The notes below the pieces were generated by a model. The model ran no database searches, was not told where the DNA came from, and was given only the letters and a program-made list of their open reading frames with translations. 53,993 nt of DNA from DATLXH01 sp035576005. GTDB taxonomy: Bacteria > Acidobacteriota > Thermoanaerobaculia > Gp7-AA8. Position numbers and translations under genes: made by a program. The stretch is from NCBI GenBank assembly GCA_035576005.1, contig DATLXH010000100.1, forward strand, positions 1 to 53,993. Direction: 5' to 3'. Each line of letters opens with the position of its first letter. The first letter of the stretch is position 1. Positions 1-7,566 of the stretch are shown piece after piece.

Positions 1-260
1 AGGGACGCACGGCGTGCGTCCGGTACCCTGTCCCTGACCGAGAAGATTGTCCTCGGCCATCGCTTTGGACGAGGGTTCATGCCGGGATGCAGAATTCCTG
101 ATGCGAATGTCTGGGTGCCGGACGCAGGCCCTGCGTCCCTACACCCGCCCCGGTTGCTCTCGACACAGTGGCAACTATGCTCTCGTCGCGAAACCGTCGT
201 GCGCCTCGCATCCAGGCCGCTATCCGTCGTCTCGCGGCGAAGGTCTGTGAGAAATGCGGG
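1..260 (+). repeat. Long composite repeat, copy A (left end cut by window)
   Basis: First of five long copies (others at 14876, 29414, 43840 and about 53617), all in the same orientation. It contains a palindrome GGACGCAC-GGC-GTGCGTCC near base 3, a second palindrome GGACGCAGG-C-CCTGCGTCC near 119-137 that is its inverted partner, and then an 85-bp arm ending in the terminal repeat CTGTGAGAAATGCGG at 245-259. The second palindrome is followed by CTAC, the reverse complement of the GTAG head of REP sequences. ORFs inside it are judged spurious because they recur only as repeat sequence. Confidence 0.9.
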
Positions 261-274
261 TTAGGAGTGTCGCG

Positions 275-299
275 GGACAGACAAGAGTGTCTGTCCTAC
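275..299 (-). repeat. REP-like palindrome, GACAGACA family
   Basis: The palindrome GGACAGACA-AGAG-TGTCTGTCC (9-bp stem, 4-base loop) is followed by CTAC. Read on the minus strand it is a GTAG head followed by the hairpin, the layout of RAYT-mobilised REPs. It lies 26 bases past the stop codon of the minus-strand H1-like gene. Near-identical copies occur at 10757, 15158, 33412, 46207 and 53554. Confidence 0.85.
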
Positions 300-324
300 A
301 TGCACACGACACTCCTGCGACCAG

Positions 325-1680
325 CTAACCGGCGACGACAGTCTGCAGCATCGGGGTCACGTTCAACACGGGTTTCGTCCGCGCGATCTCGCTCTTGATC
401 AGGTTCAGACAGCGGATCGTGTAGGTAACGCGCGTGTTCGCCGAACCGCTCTTTGCTGCCCCCGAAATCTGACGATGTGGCCGATTGCTACCCGGCTTTC
501 TGGATTTGAACGATGCGGAATCAAAAGGGCCCGGCTTCTCGAACTCGATCACGACTTCGTCAACCGTGGCGTCCGAGCCGCCGAGATAGCGGAAGTCCCA
601 CTCGATTCCTTCACCGACTCTCAACGAGATCTCGTCGGGATAGACAGCGAGAACCGTCTTGCCTGCGCCCTGCTCGACATCGACACGAACCGTGTGAGTC
701 CTGAGGCCTGAGTCGACATCGTCGAGGTCGTCGGGCCGCATGAGACGGTCCGAGGATGCAGGAGGAGCGGCAACGGAGAAAGGTGACTCGGCGCGGGGAG
801 GCGCCGGAATGAATGAAGAGGGACGCGAGGGCTCGTTATTGATGAGCCACGCAGCCGTCGCCGACCCTTCGCCCGAGAGTCGAAGCTTCGGTCGCCGTCC
901 ACCTCGAGCTGCAGGAGCTTTTGCGACGGGAGCGGTCACGGCCTTCGTCGCTGCTGGAGCCGTTGCCGCGTCATTCTTCGGCTTGGCTGAGTCCTTAGGC
1001 ACGGTTGTCGTCCGGGTCTGGGACGCCGGGAGTGCAGCCTTCGAGGCTTTCTTGCTCGCAGGCACGTCAGCGGAAGCCGTCTTAGCAGTGGTCGCCTTCG
1101 TCGCGCCCGCTTTCGCCGTGTTTGACTTCGCCGCGCTTGACTTCGTCGCGGCCGACTTCACCGAAGGTGATTTTGCCTCCGATGCTCTCCCCTGCCCTGC
1201 CTTTACTTTGGAAGTCTTTCGCTCTGTCTTTGAGTCGGCAACGCGTACGCCGCCACGATGCGCAGAAGGGAGTTTTGCTGCGGGTTTTTTCGGGGATGCC
1301 TTGGAAGCCTGAGGTTTGAGCTGTTTGCTTCCAGAGCTCTTCGCCGTCGAACCGACGACCTTTGACTTGAGTGACTTCAGCGAAGCAATGTTCTTCTTCG
1401 ATCCATCTTTGAGACTTTTCACCGCGCTCTTGACAGCAGGCTTCCGGGCGATCGACGCAACCGTTTTTTTGATCGCCTTCTTCAAGCCCGCAGCCGCCTT
1501 GCCGGTTTTCACCGCCGCCTTCTGGAGGTTTTTCGAGACGGCCTTCTTCGCGGAAGCGACCTTCCTGGATGAAATCAGTTTTTTCGCGGAGACCAGTTTC
1601 TTAGAGGAGGCAACGCCCCTGGCAGGCTTCCTTGCCGGCGCGGATTTTCCGCCATTTTTCTTACCTTTCACTGCCGGCAT
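325..1680 (-). CDS. Histone-H1-like Lys/Ala-rich protein with C-terminal beta-rich domain
   Basis: The 451-residue product has two parts. Residues 1 to about 290 are low-complexity and strongly basic, with recurring AKK, AAK, SAK and TAK units like eukaryotic H1 tails and bacterial Hc1/HctB or AlgP-type proteins; this part probably binds DNA or RNA non-specifically. Residues 326-451 form a compact, probably beta-sandwich domain of unrecognised family, with one Cys. There is no signal peptide, so a cytoplasmic or nucleoid location is likely. The start at 1680 has AGGGAG 4-5 bases upstream. It lies downstream of glmM on the same strand but 338 bases away, so it is probably transcribed separately. 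The function is inferred from composition only. Confidence 0.75.
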   Translation of the reverse strand: MPAVKGKKNGGKSAPARKPARGVASSKKLVSAKKLISSRKVASAKKAVSKNLQKAAVKTGKAAAGLKKAIKKTVASIARKPAVKSAVKSLKDGSKKNIASLKSLKSKVVGSTAKSSGSKQLKPQASKASPKKPAAKLPSAHRGGVRVADSKTERKTSKVKAGQGRASEAKSPSVKSAATKSSAAKSNTAKAGATKATTAKTASADVPASKKASKAALPASQTRTTTVPKDSAKPKNDAATAPAATKAVTAPVAKAPAARGGRRPKLRLSGEGSATAAWLINNEPSRPSSFIPAPPRAESPFSVAAPPASSDRLMRPDDLDDVDSGLRTHTVRVDVEQGAGKTVLAVYPDEISLRVGEGIEWDFRYLGGSDATVDEVVIEFEKPGPFDSASFKSRKPGSNRPHRQISGAAKSGSANTRVTYTIRCLNLIKSEIARTKPVLNVTPMLQTVVAG

Positions 1681-1803
1681 ATGACTCCCTTATGCGGAAA
1701 CAGGACTCGCCGAGCCTGACCGCCCAGAAAAAGAATGGCGCAATATACCAATGGGTACCTCGCCACGCCAGAGTTTTCGGAGGAGAACACCGGTTCACTG
1801 ACT

Positions 1804-1950
1804 GACGTGGTTGAGCCGCGAAGCGGCGTATCCCTCTCCCCGGCGGGGAGAGGGAAGCGAGCGGAGCGAAGCAGGGAGAGGGGCGTGAAACTCTCGCCAG
1901 CCCGTCGGAAAGGGCGAGGTCTTCGTATCTCTCGCGGCGCAATGACGTAC
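1804..1950 (+). repeat. Interspersed repeat, CCCTCTCC/GAAGCGG family, copy 1
   Basis: The 338-base gap between the H1-like gene and glmM holds this block. It contains GCCGCGAAGCGGC, a palindrome CCCTCTCCCC-GG-CGGGGAGAGGG, AAGCGAGCGGAGCGAAGC and a tail with TTCGTATCTCTC. The same order of motifs, inverted, is at 8722-8876. No gene is supported in the gap. Confidence 0.8.
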
Positions 1951-2018
1951 AGTCTGCGTCGTTTCATGGTCGGCCTCCCGAACCCCGCTGCATAGCAATG
2001 CAGAAACCTCCACGGCCG

Positions 2019-3359
2019 TTACCCTCTCCCGATCTCGCTTCTCAGCACCTCGACGAGACGCGAGGCGATCTGTTCGATCTCGCCCGCATCGTCTCCTTCC
2101 ACCATCACGCGAACGAGATTTTCCGTTCCGGAGTAGCGGACGAGAATCCTTCCTCGCCCTCCAAGCTGCCGCTCCGCTTCGGCTGCGGCTGCCCGATAGT
2201 CGGGCAATGTTTCGAGAGGAGGCTTCGAAGCAACTTTCTCGTTCTTGAGGATCTGAGGATATGGCTCGAAGGTCCGGAGGCTCGAGAACTTCGCCTTACT
2301 GCTCGCCAGAAGCTCCGCAATCCTCAATCCGCTGTGAATGCCGTCGCCCGTGGTATGAACGGCAAAGTCGATGATGTGGCCCGACTGCTCGCCGCCAAGC
2401 GCCGCCTGGTTCGCCAGCATCATCTCGAGGACATACTTATCCCCAACCCCTGCGCGCATCAACCGGATGCCGTCAGCCTGGAGCTGTTTCTCAAATCCGA
2501 AGTTCGACATGACCGTCGACACGACAGTCGCCTTGGGAAGCTCATTTCGCTCCTTGAGGCTCTTCGCCCAGAGGAAGAGAATCTCATCGCCATCCCTGAC
2601 CTTTCCCGAATCATCGACGAAGATCGCGCGGTCCGCGTCGCCATCAAAGGCGACTCCAAAGTCCGCTTTCTCTTTGACGACCCGATCCGACATTTTCTCC
2701 GGGTGAAGTGCCCCGGAGCCCTCATTGATATTCACCCCCGAGGGTTGATCGTGAAGCACGATGACCTCGGCTCCCAGCTCCCGGAAAACTTCCGGGCCGA
2801 TTCGATACGCGGCTCCATGGCCGGTGTCGAGCACCACGCGAAGTCCCCGCAATGCCGCTGCGGGGAAGTTGCCAACCAGGAACGCCTTGTACGCGCTGAT
2901 GAGGGCGGGCGATTCCATAAGCGCCTGATCCTCGATGCTGTTTTCTTCGTTCCTGATCCTCAGCAGATCATCCTCGATCGCCTTTTCGAGAGAATCGGCC
3001 AGCTTCATACCGTCATGGCCGAAGACCTTGACTCCGTTGTCCTCGAACGGGTTGTGCGAAGCAGAGATGGAGATTCCGGCAGAGGCATCCGATGTCCGGC
3101 AAAGATAGGCGACCGCGGGCGTCGGAACCACGCCAATGAAGGTCGCGTCACCTCCCGCCTGACGGATGCCTGCAGCAAGAGCGTTCGCGATCTCAGGTCC
3201 GGACTCCCTGGTATCCATCCCGAGAAGAATGTCAGCTCGGGACGAAGCAGAAATGAATCGCGTCGCCAGTGCCTGACCCAGCGCAAACATCGTCTGCGTA
3301 TCGAGCGGGAACTCACGCGCCTTGCCTCGTATCCCATCGGTTCCGAACAACGTTCTCAT
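2019..3359 (-). CDS. glmM: Phosphoglucosamine mutase GlmM
   Basis: Converts glucosamine-6-phosphate to glucosamine-1-phosphate for UDP-GlcNAc, and so for peptidoglycan and LPS. The 446 residues are full length for the family. The N-terminus LFGTDGIRG is typical. ISASHNP carries the phosphorylated active serine (Ser101), DGDADR is the Mg-binding loop, GGEQSGH the sugar loop and RYSGTENLVRVM the C-terminal phosphate loop. The start codon overlaps the cdaR stop by one base (TGATG), so translation is coupled. GlmM encoded beside CdaA and CdaR is a conserved arrangement, and GlmM is a known binding partner and inhibitor of CdaA in Firmicutes. It is the last gene of the folP-cdaA-cdaR-glmM chain. 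Confidence 0.97.
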   Translation of the reverse strand: MRTLFGTDGIRGKAREFPLDTQTMFALGQALATRFISASSRADILLGMDTRESGPEIANALAAGIRQAGGDATFIGVVPTPAVAYLCRTSDASAGISISASHNPFEDNGVKVFGHDGMKLADSLEKAIEDDLLRIRNEENSIEDQALMESPALISAYKAFLVGNFPAAALRGLRVVLDTGHGAAYRIGPEVFRELGAEVIVLHDQPSGVNINEGSGALHPEKMSDRVVKEKADFGVAFDGDADRAIFVDDSGKVRDGDEILFLWAKSLKERNELPKATVVSTVMSNFGFEKQLQADGIRLMRAGVGDKYVLEMMLANQAALGGEQSGHIIDFAVHTTGDGIHSGLRIAELLASSKAKFSSLRTFEPYPQILKNEKVASKPPLETLPDYRAAAAEAERQLGGRGRILVRYSGTENLVRVMVEGDDAGEIEQIASRLVEVLRSEIGRG

Positions 3360-4093
3360 CAGCGAACTCCCCGGGCTTCAGACTTTTCCGTGACTGCGGT
3401 TGACGTGGTCGTATCGGCTGCGCCGGACCGCGCGGCTTCCGTCGTCACTGATATGGAAACCTGAGCGTTGAGCGGCTCGACTATGGACACCATGCTGTTC
3501 TCCGAGGTTACACCGACAGTGGACCGGAACGAGGCGGTACGCCCTGTCAGGATGATTCTCTCGGTCGCCACCTCGGTCACATCACGAATGAGGGACGCGG
3601 GGCCCGACACCAGAGCCTGCTCCGGGATCACCTCAGGGACTCCATCCGTCGTGAAGCCCGCTGGCAGTTCGCCCACCAGAAACGGGCGGATCGGCACATA
3701 TTTCTGGCGCCTCGGGTCGAGCTTGAGCCTCACTTTTGTCGGCTCGAGTGCCACGACCTCGACCTCAGGGGGAACGTTGAGAGCCTGCGGGCGGAGTGTG
3801 AAAATCCAATCGCCCGCGCGGTATTCACTCAGGTCCAGCGTCACAGCGAGATTCTGTGCCGAGAGCGATCGAAGAACAGTCAGCCGGCCGCGAAGCCGCG
3901 CACTGATGGTCTCCCGTGTTGCCGTTGTCACGACGAGATCCTTGGGGACCGCCACGAGCGCGAGAGGGACATCGAATGGGAGCTCAACGACTCTCTCCCG
4001 CCGCGGCGCCGACACCACGGTCCAGGTCGCTACGGCGAGACTGAGCGCCAGAAGCTTGGAGGGCAGATTCGAGAAAATAGTCGAACGACTCAT
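3359..4093 (-). CDS. cdaR: CdaR/YbbR-domain regulator of the diadenylate cyclase
   Basis: The 244-residue product has one N-terminal transmembrane helix (about residues 10-28) followed by extracytoplasmic YbbR-type repeats (about 35-215) with motifs such as TVVSAPRRE, SARLRG and VRLKLDPR, and an unstructured Thr/Ala-rich tail. YbbR proteins bind CdaA at the membrane and tune c-di-AMP synthesis. Its start overlaps the end of cdaA by four bases (ATGA) and its stop overlaps the start of glmM, so the three are almost certainly co-translated. Firmicute CdaR often has four YbbR repeats; this protein has room for about two. Function is assigned from the domain and the synteny. Confidence 0.88.
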   Translation of the reverse strand: MSRSTIFSNLPSKLLALSLAVATWTVVSAPRRERVVELPFDVPLALVAVPKDLVVTTATRETISARLRGRLTVLRSLSAQNLAVTLDLSEYRAGDWIFTLRPQALNVPPEVEVVALEPTKVRLKLDPRRQKYVPIRPFLVGELPAGFTTDGVPEVIPEQALVSGPASLIRDVTEVATERIILTGRTASFRSTVGVTSENSMVSIVEPLNAQVSISVTTEAARSGAADTTTSTAVTEKSEARGVR

Positions 4094-4869
4094 CGATCCC
4101 CTCGTCTCGTCAGCACCTTTTCGATTCTGTCGCTCAGACCTTCAGCGGTGAGATGCTCGTCGAGAACTCCATCCGACGCTGCAGCAATCGATCCGTTCTC
4201 CTCAGAGACTACGATCACGAAGGCATCCGTCTCTTCCGAAAGACCCACGGCGGCCCTGTGACGGCTGCCGTGTCCCTTGACTTCGGTCGTAGCGCTCAGC
4301 GGAAGCAGGACACTGGCGGCCGCGATGCGGCCCTGCTGAATGATGACCGCTCCGTCGTGGAGTGGCGCTCCAGGTGTGAAGATGTTGCCGAGCAGCTCAG
4401 CCGTGAGCCGCGCGTCGAGCAGCTTGCCTCGCTCGATAAAAAGACGGAGTGACTGGGTGCGCTCGATCGCAATCAACGCTCCCACTTTGCGATGTGCCAG
4501 CAGACGCACCGCCTCGACGATCGGTGCAACGATCTGCGCGGCCGAGGTTTCCCCTCCGGGCAGAGCCTGCAGGGGATTCTTCCCAAAGGCCGCCAGCCCG
4601 CTGCGGATCTCGTTCTGGAAGAGGACGACCAGAGCGAATGGCAGGTAAAAGAAAATCTGTCGTGATATCGCCTCGAGGGCAGCAAGGTCGAGTGCGCGTG
4701 CCACAAGGTACGCAGCGCCGAGCACCATCAACCCGATCGACATCTGCATCGCACGCGTTCCGCGGATCAGGCGGAGAACCATGTAGAGAACGAACGCGAC
4801 GATGAGAATGTCCACTGCGTCTCGCCAGGTGAACTGCAACGACTGCAACTGTTCGTAGAGATTGCTCAT
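4090..4869 (-). CDS. cdaA: Membrane diadenylate cyclase CdaA
   Basis: Makes cyclic di-AMP from two ATP. Residues 18-95 contain three hydrophobic helices, typical of CdaA. The DAC (DisA_N) domain follows, with the DGA motif at residues 172-174 and RHR at 203-205, both required for catalysis and both intact. At 259 residues it is near the usual 270. The gene overlaps folP upstream and cdaR downstream by four bases each. c-di-AMP usually governs potassium and osmotic balance and wall homeostasis. The operon with folP upstream and glmM downstream also occurs outside Firmicutes. No c-di-AMP riboswitch or effector was identified in the window. Confidence 0.95.
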   Translation of the reverse strand: MSNLYEQLQSLQFTWRDAVDILIVAFVLYMVLRLIRGTRAMQMSIGLMVLGAAYLVARALDLAALEAISRQIFFYLPFALVVLFQNEIRSGLAAFGKNPLQALPGGETSAAQIVAPIVEAVRLLAHRKVGALIAIERTQSLRLFIERGKLLDARLTAELLGNIFTPGAPLHDGAVIIQQGRIAAASVLLPLSATTEVKGHGSRHRAAVGLSEETDAFVIVVSEENGSIAAASDGVLDEHLTAEGLSDRIEKVLTRRGDR

Positions 4870-5753
4870 CGGAGGCCGTCCACTCCGGGACCGGCCGGGT
4901 AAGCCTTCAAGGCTGCTGCACTGATGGCCGCGAACACTTCGAGGAAGTCGACAGTCTCGGCCACATCGTGCACACGGACTATGGCCGCGCCAGCGTTCGC
5001 TGCGGCCGCCGCAGCCGCCAGAGAGCCGGCACTGCGAGCGGGTCCTCCAGGCTTGCCTGTCAGTTTGCCGATGAATCCCTTCCGCGAGGCGCCCACTACC
5101 AGCGGACGGAGCTCACGCAATTCGGAAAGCCTGGCCAGGATCTCGACGTTGTGCTCCGATGTTTTTCCAAATCCAATTCCCGGATCAATCAACAGCAGCT
5201 CGGGATCGATCCCGCAATCGACTGCGTGATCAATCCGGGACTGGAGATCGGTCTTGATCTCAGACATCACGTCGTCGTAATGAATGGAGTCCTGCATCGT
5301 TCGCGGCTCACCCCGAATATGCATCAGGATGACGCCCAGCCTCAGCGAACGCGCGACACCAGCCATTCCCTCATCGAACTCCAGCGCCGTTACATCATTG
5401 AGGATATCGGCCCCCGCTCGTCCAGCCTCGAGGGCAACGGGCGACTTCATCGTGTCAATGGAAATCAGGACGTTGCTCACCCTTCTGATTCCTTCGATGA
5501 TGGGGATGACACGATCGAGCTCCTGTTGCAATGGGACCGGTTGAGCGCCCGGCCTTGTCGATTCGCCTCCTACATCAATGATCGCTGCACCTTCGCGCTC
5601 CATGTGAAGCGCCGACTCGATGGCGATTGCGGGGCTGAGGTGGACGCCGCCATCCGAGAACGAATCGGGTGTCACGTTGATGATGCCCATGACCATCGGG
5701 CGCGATCGGAACTCGAGGATTCTCCCATTGGGAAGGTCCATGCCAGCCCGCAT
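4866..5753 (-). CDS. folP: Dihydropteroate synthase FolP
   Basis: Condenses p-aminobenzoate with dihydropterin pyrophosphate in folate synthesis; it is the sulfonamide target. NVTPDSFSDGG near residue 26, the GGESTRPGA loop, DPGIGFGKT and the C-terminal RVHDV are all family signatures, and 295 residues is normal. The first ATG (5751-5753) lies inside the terminal repeat of the hairpin element at 5748-5923. On the minus strand the element gives AAGGAG eight bases before that ATG, a good Shine-Dalgarno site. The next ATG (5741) has no clear ribosome site. The mobile repeat therefore appears to supply translation initiation for folP and the four-gene chain it heads. Confidence 0.95.
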   Translation of the reverse strand: MRAGMDLPNGRILEFRSRPMVMGIINVTPDSFSDGGVHLSPAIAIESALHMEREGAAIIDVGGESTRPGAQPVPLQQELDRVIPIIEGIRRVSNVLISIDTMKSPVALEAGRAGADILNDVTALEFDEGMAGVARSLRLGVILMHIRGEPRTMQDSIHYDDVMSEIKTDLQSRIDHAVDCGIDPELLLIDPGIGFGKTSEHNVEILARLSELRELRPLVVGASRKGFIGKLTGKPGGPARSAGSLAAAAAAANAGAAIVRVHDVAETVDFLEVFAAISAAALKAYPAGPGVDGLR

Positions 5754-5923
5754 TTCTCACACTCCTTCGTTGCGAGGCAGCGGAGAGTGGCCTGGACGCG
5801 AGGCGCACGACAGTTTCGCGACGAGGGCATAGTTGACACTATGTCGAGGAGCGAAACCGCCGTGCAACGAAGCAGACAGGCCGCTATCCGCTGCCGCAGC
5901 AGAAGGAGTGTGAGAAATGCGGG
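5748..5923. repeat. Short hairpin repeat, copy F
   Basis: This 176-bp element begins CCCGCATTTCTCACA and ends TGTGAGAAATGCGGG. Its two halves are roughly 80-bp inverted copies of each other and match the right-hand arm of the long element. It sits between murA (ends 6003) and folP (starts 5753). The complementarity extends beyond the core repeat (CCAG at left, CTGG at right). Its folP-side end carries AAGGAG plus ATG, used by folP. Confidence 0.9.
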
Positions 5924-6002
5924 CTGGAGCCGCCTCGAAGGCGGCGCTCGCAACTCCTGCGAGGCTCAGCTCAGAAGGGTCGAGACAGGATCGTCCCCAC
6001 AC

Positions 6003-7289
6003 TCAGCGATCTTCCTCTCTCCGTATCTCAGCGCCGAGGGGCCTGAGTCGCTCCTCGATTCGCTCGTATCCGCGATCGATCTGATGAATGTTGTGGATGA
6101 TGCTCTCCCCTTTCGCGCAGAGCGCCGCAAGCAGGAGCGCCATCCCGGCGCGAATGTCCGGGCTCGAGATCTCGCCGCCGTATAGTCCCAGGCCTCCCAC
6201 GATGATCGCGCGATGGGGATCGCACAGGATGATGCGAGCTCCCATCCCGATCAGCTTGTCGGTGAAAAAGAGACGCGACTCGAACATCTTCTCGAAAATC
6301 ATGACCGTCCCTTCGGACTGCGTAGCCACGACGATCATGATCGAGAGCAGATCGGCCGGGAACGCCGGCCAGGGGCCGTCGTCGATCTTCGGAACAGCGG
6401 CGCCAATGTCATAACGGATGCGCAATTCCTGCTCGGCCGGCACGCGGATGTTCGCTCCCTCGAATTTCAGCTCCACACCAAGTTTCTCGAGCATCAGACG
6501 GACTGAATACATGTGCTCGGGCACCGCGTTCTCGATCAGAAGCTCGCTGCGGGTAACGGCGGCGAGTCCGATGTACGATCCCACTTCGATGTGATCGCTT
6601 GGTATGGTGAATTCGCCCCCGCCCAACCGGTCGACACCATGGATTGTCAGGGAGTTCGTCGCGATTCCCTCGATGCTCGCCCCGAGGGAGTTCAGAAATC
6701 GACAGAGATCCTGAACGTGTGGCTCGGCAGCCGCGTTGTAGATGATGGTGTCGCCTTTGGCCAGTACAGCAGCAGTGATCGCGTTCTCAGTTGCAGTCAC
6801 GGAAGCTTCATCGAGGAACATCTTCTTGCCCCGAAGCTGCCTGGCACTCATCCGGTACTCACTCGCTGAGACCTCGATCTGAGCCCCGAGCGCCTCGAGC
6901 GCCATGAGGTGGGTGTCGATCCGTCTTCTGCCGATTGAGTCTCCGCCAGGTTTACTGATCGACGCCGCCCCGCAGCGAGCCAGTAGAGGACCGGCAAGAA
7001 GAATGGATGCACGGATCTTTTTCGAAAGCTCGGGGTCGGGAACCGTTGAGCATTCGGCGCGGGCGTGGATGCGGACGACGTTTTTTTCGAGCCGCTCGAC
7101 AGCGGCGCCGACTCCCTCGAGGATCTGCAGCATGATCCGGACGTCCTGGATGTCCGGAAGATTCCTCAAAGTGATTGGCTCACTACTGAGAATCGTTGCC
7201 GCTAGGATCGGCAATGCCGCGTTCTTGTTTCCTCCGGGGCGAATCGTCCCCGACAACCTCTTGCCGCCTTCGACAATAAACCGTTCCAT
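6003..7289 (-). CDS. murA: UDP-N-acetylglucosamine 1-carboxyvinyltransferase MurA, Cys-to-Asp variant
   Basis: First committed step of peptidoglycan synthesis: transfers enolpyruvate from PEP to UDP-GlcNAc. The GGNKNAALP start, HIEVGSYIG and the FESRLFF segment are diagnostic. The start at 7289 is chosen because GAGG lies five bases upstream; an in-frame start at 7304 is possible. The catalytic loop reads PGGDSIGRRRIDTH where the usual enzyme has PGGCAIGARPVDLH. The active-site Cys (Cys115 in E. coli) is thus Asp117 here, codon 6939-6941. Natural Cys-to-Asp enzymes (mycobacteria, chlamydiae, Borrelia) are active but insensitive to fosfomycin. It is transcribed towards folP but separated from it by the hairpin repeat. 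Confidence 0.96.
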   Translation of the reverse strand: MERFIVEGGKRLSGTIRPGGNKNAALPILAATILSSEPITLRNLPDIQDVRIMLQILEGVGAAVERLEKNVVRIHARAECSTVPDPELSKKIRASILLAGPLLARCGAASISKPGGDSIGRRRIDTHLMALEALGAQIEVSASEYRMSARQLRGKKMFLDEASVTATENAITAAVLAKGDTIIYNAAAEPHVQDLCRFLNSLGASIEGIATNSLTIHGVDRLGGGEFTIPSDHIEVGSYIGLAAVTRSELLIENAVPEHMYSVRLMLEKLGVELKFEGANIRVPAEQELRIRYDIGAAVPKIDDGPWPAFPADLLSIMIVVATQSEGTVMIFEKMFESRLFFTDKLIGMGARIILCDPHRAIIVGGLGLYGGEISSPDIRAGMALLLAALCAKGESIIHNIHQIDRGYERIEERLRPLGAEIRREEDR

Positions 7290-7566
7290 TCTGTCCTCTA
7301 GCACTACAGGCTGTAGACCGGAAATGGCGTCTGCTGAGTGCGGATGGAAGCTAACACAAAAGCCGCTCCCCTCCCTGGTCCGTGCTGGCCGGGCCGAATC
7401 ATTTCAACCCATCACTGGCGTATTCCGCCGACCGAGACACACAACGCTGTGCAAATCGTCTCATGTCGTTTACTTTAGGTGTCGTGCAGGAAACTTCCCT
7501 TCGATTGAACGAATCGCTCCCACCAGCCCTGGTCAGCTGCCATCGCCCTGGCCGGACGGTAAGCCA

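Noticed and set aside
1..300. CRISPR array
   Set aside because: Repeats are dispersed over the whole window, are long and palindromic, and have no regular short spacers; no cas gene is present.
47..398. Overlapping ORFs of 60-93 codons inside the long repeat copies (also at 14977, 29382, 43913, 53552)
   Set aside because: The frames exist only because the element lacks stops; they recur with the repeat, begin and end inside palindromes, lack ribosome sites and resemble no protein.
2371..3464. Plus-strand ORFs opposite glmM and other minus genes
   Set aside because: High-GC shadow frames opposite strongly conserved proteins; no ribosome sites.
6904..7566. Extended frame upstream of the WalJ-like hydrolase
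   Set aside because: It runs antisense to murA and has no similarity; the family start is at 7567.
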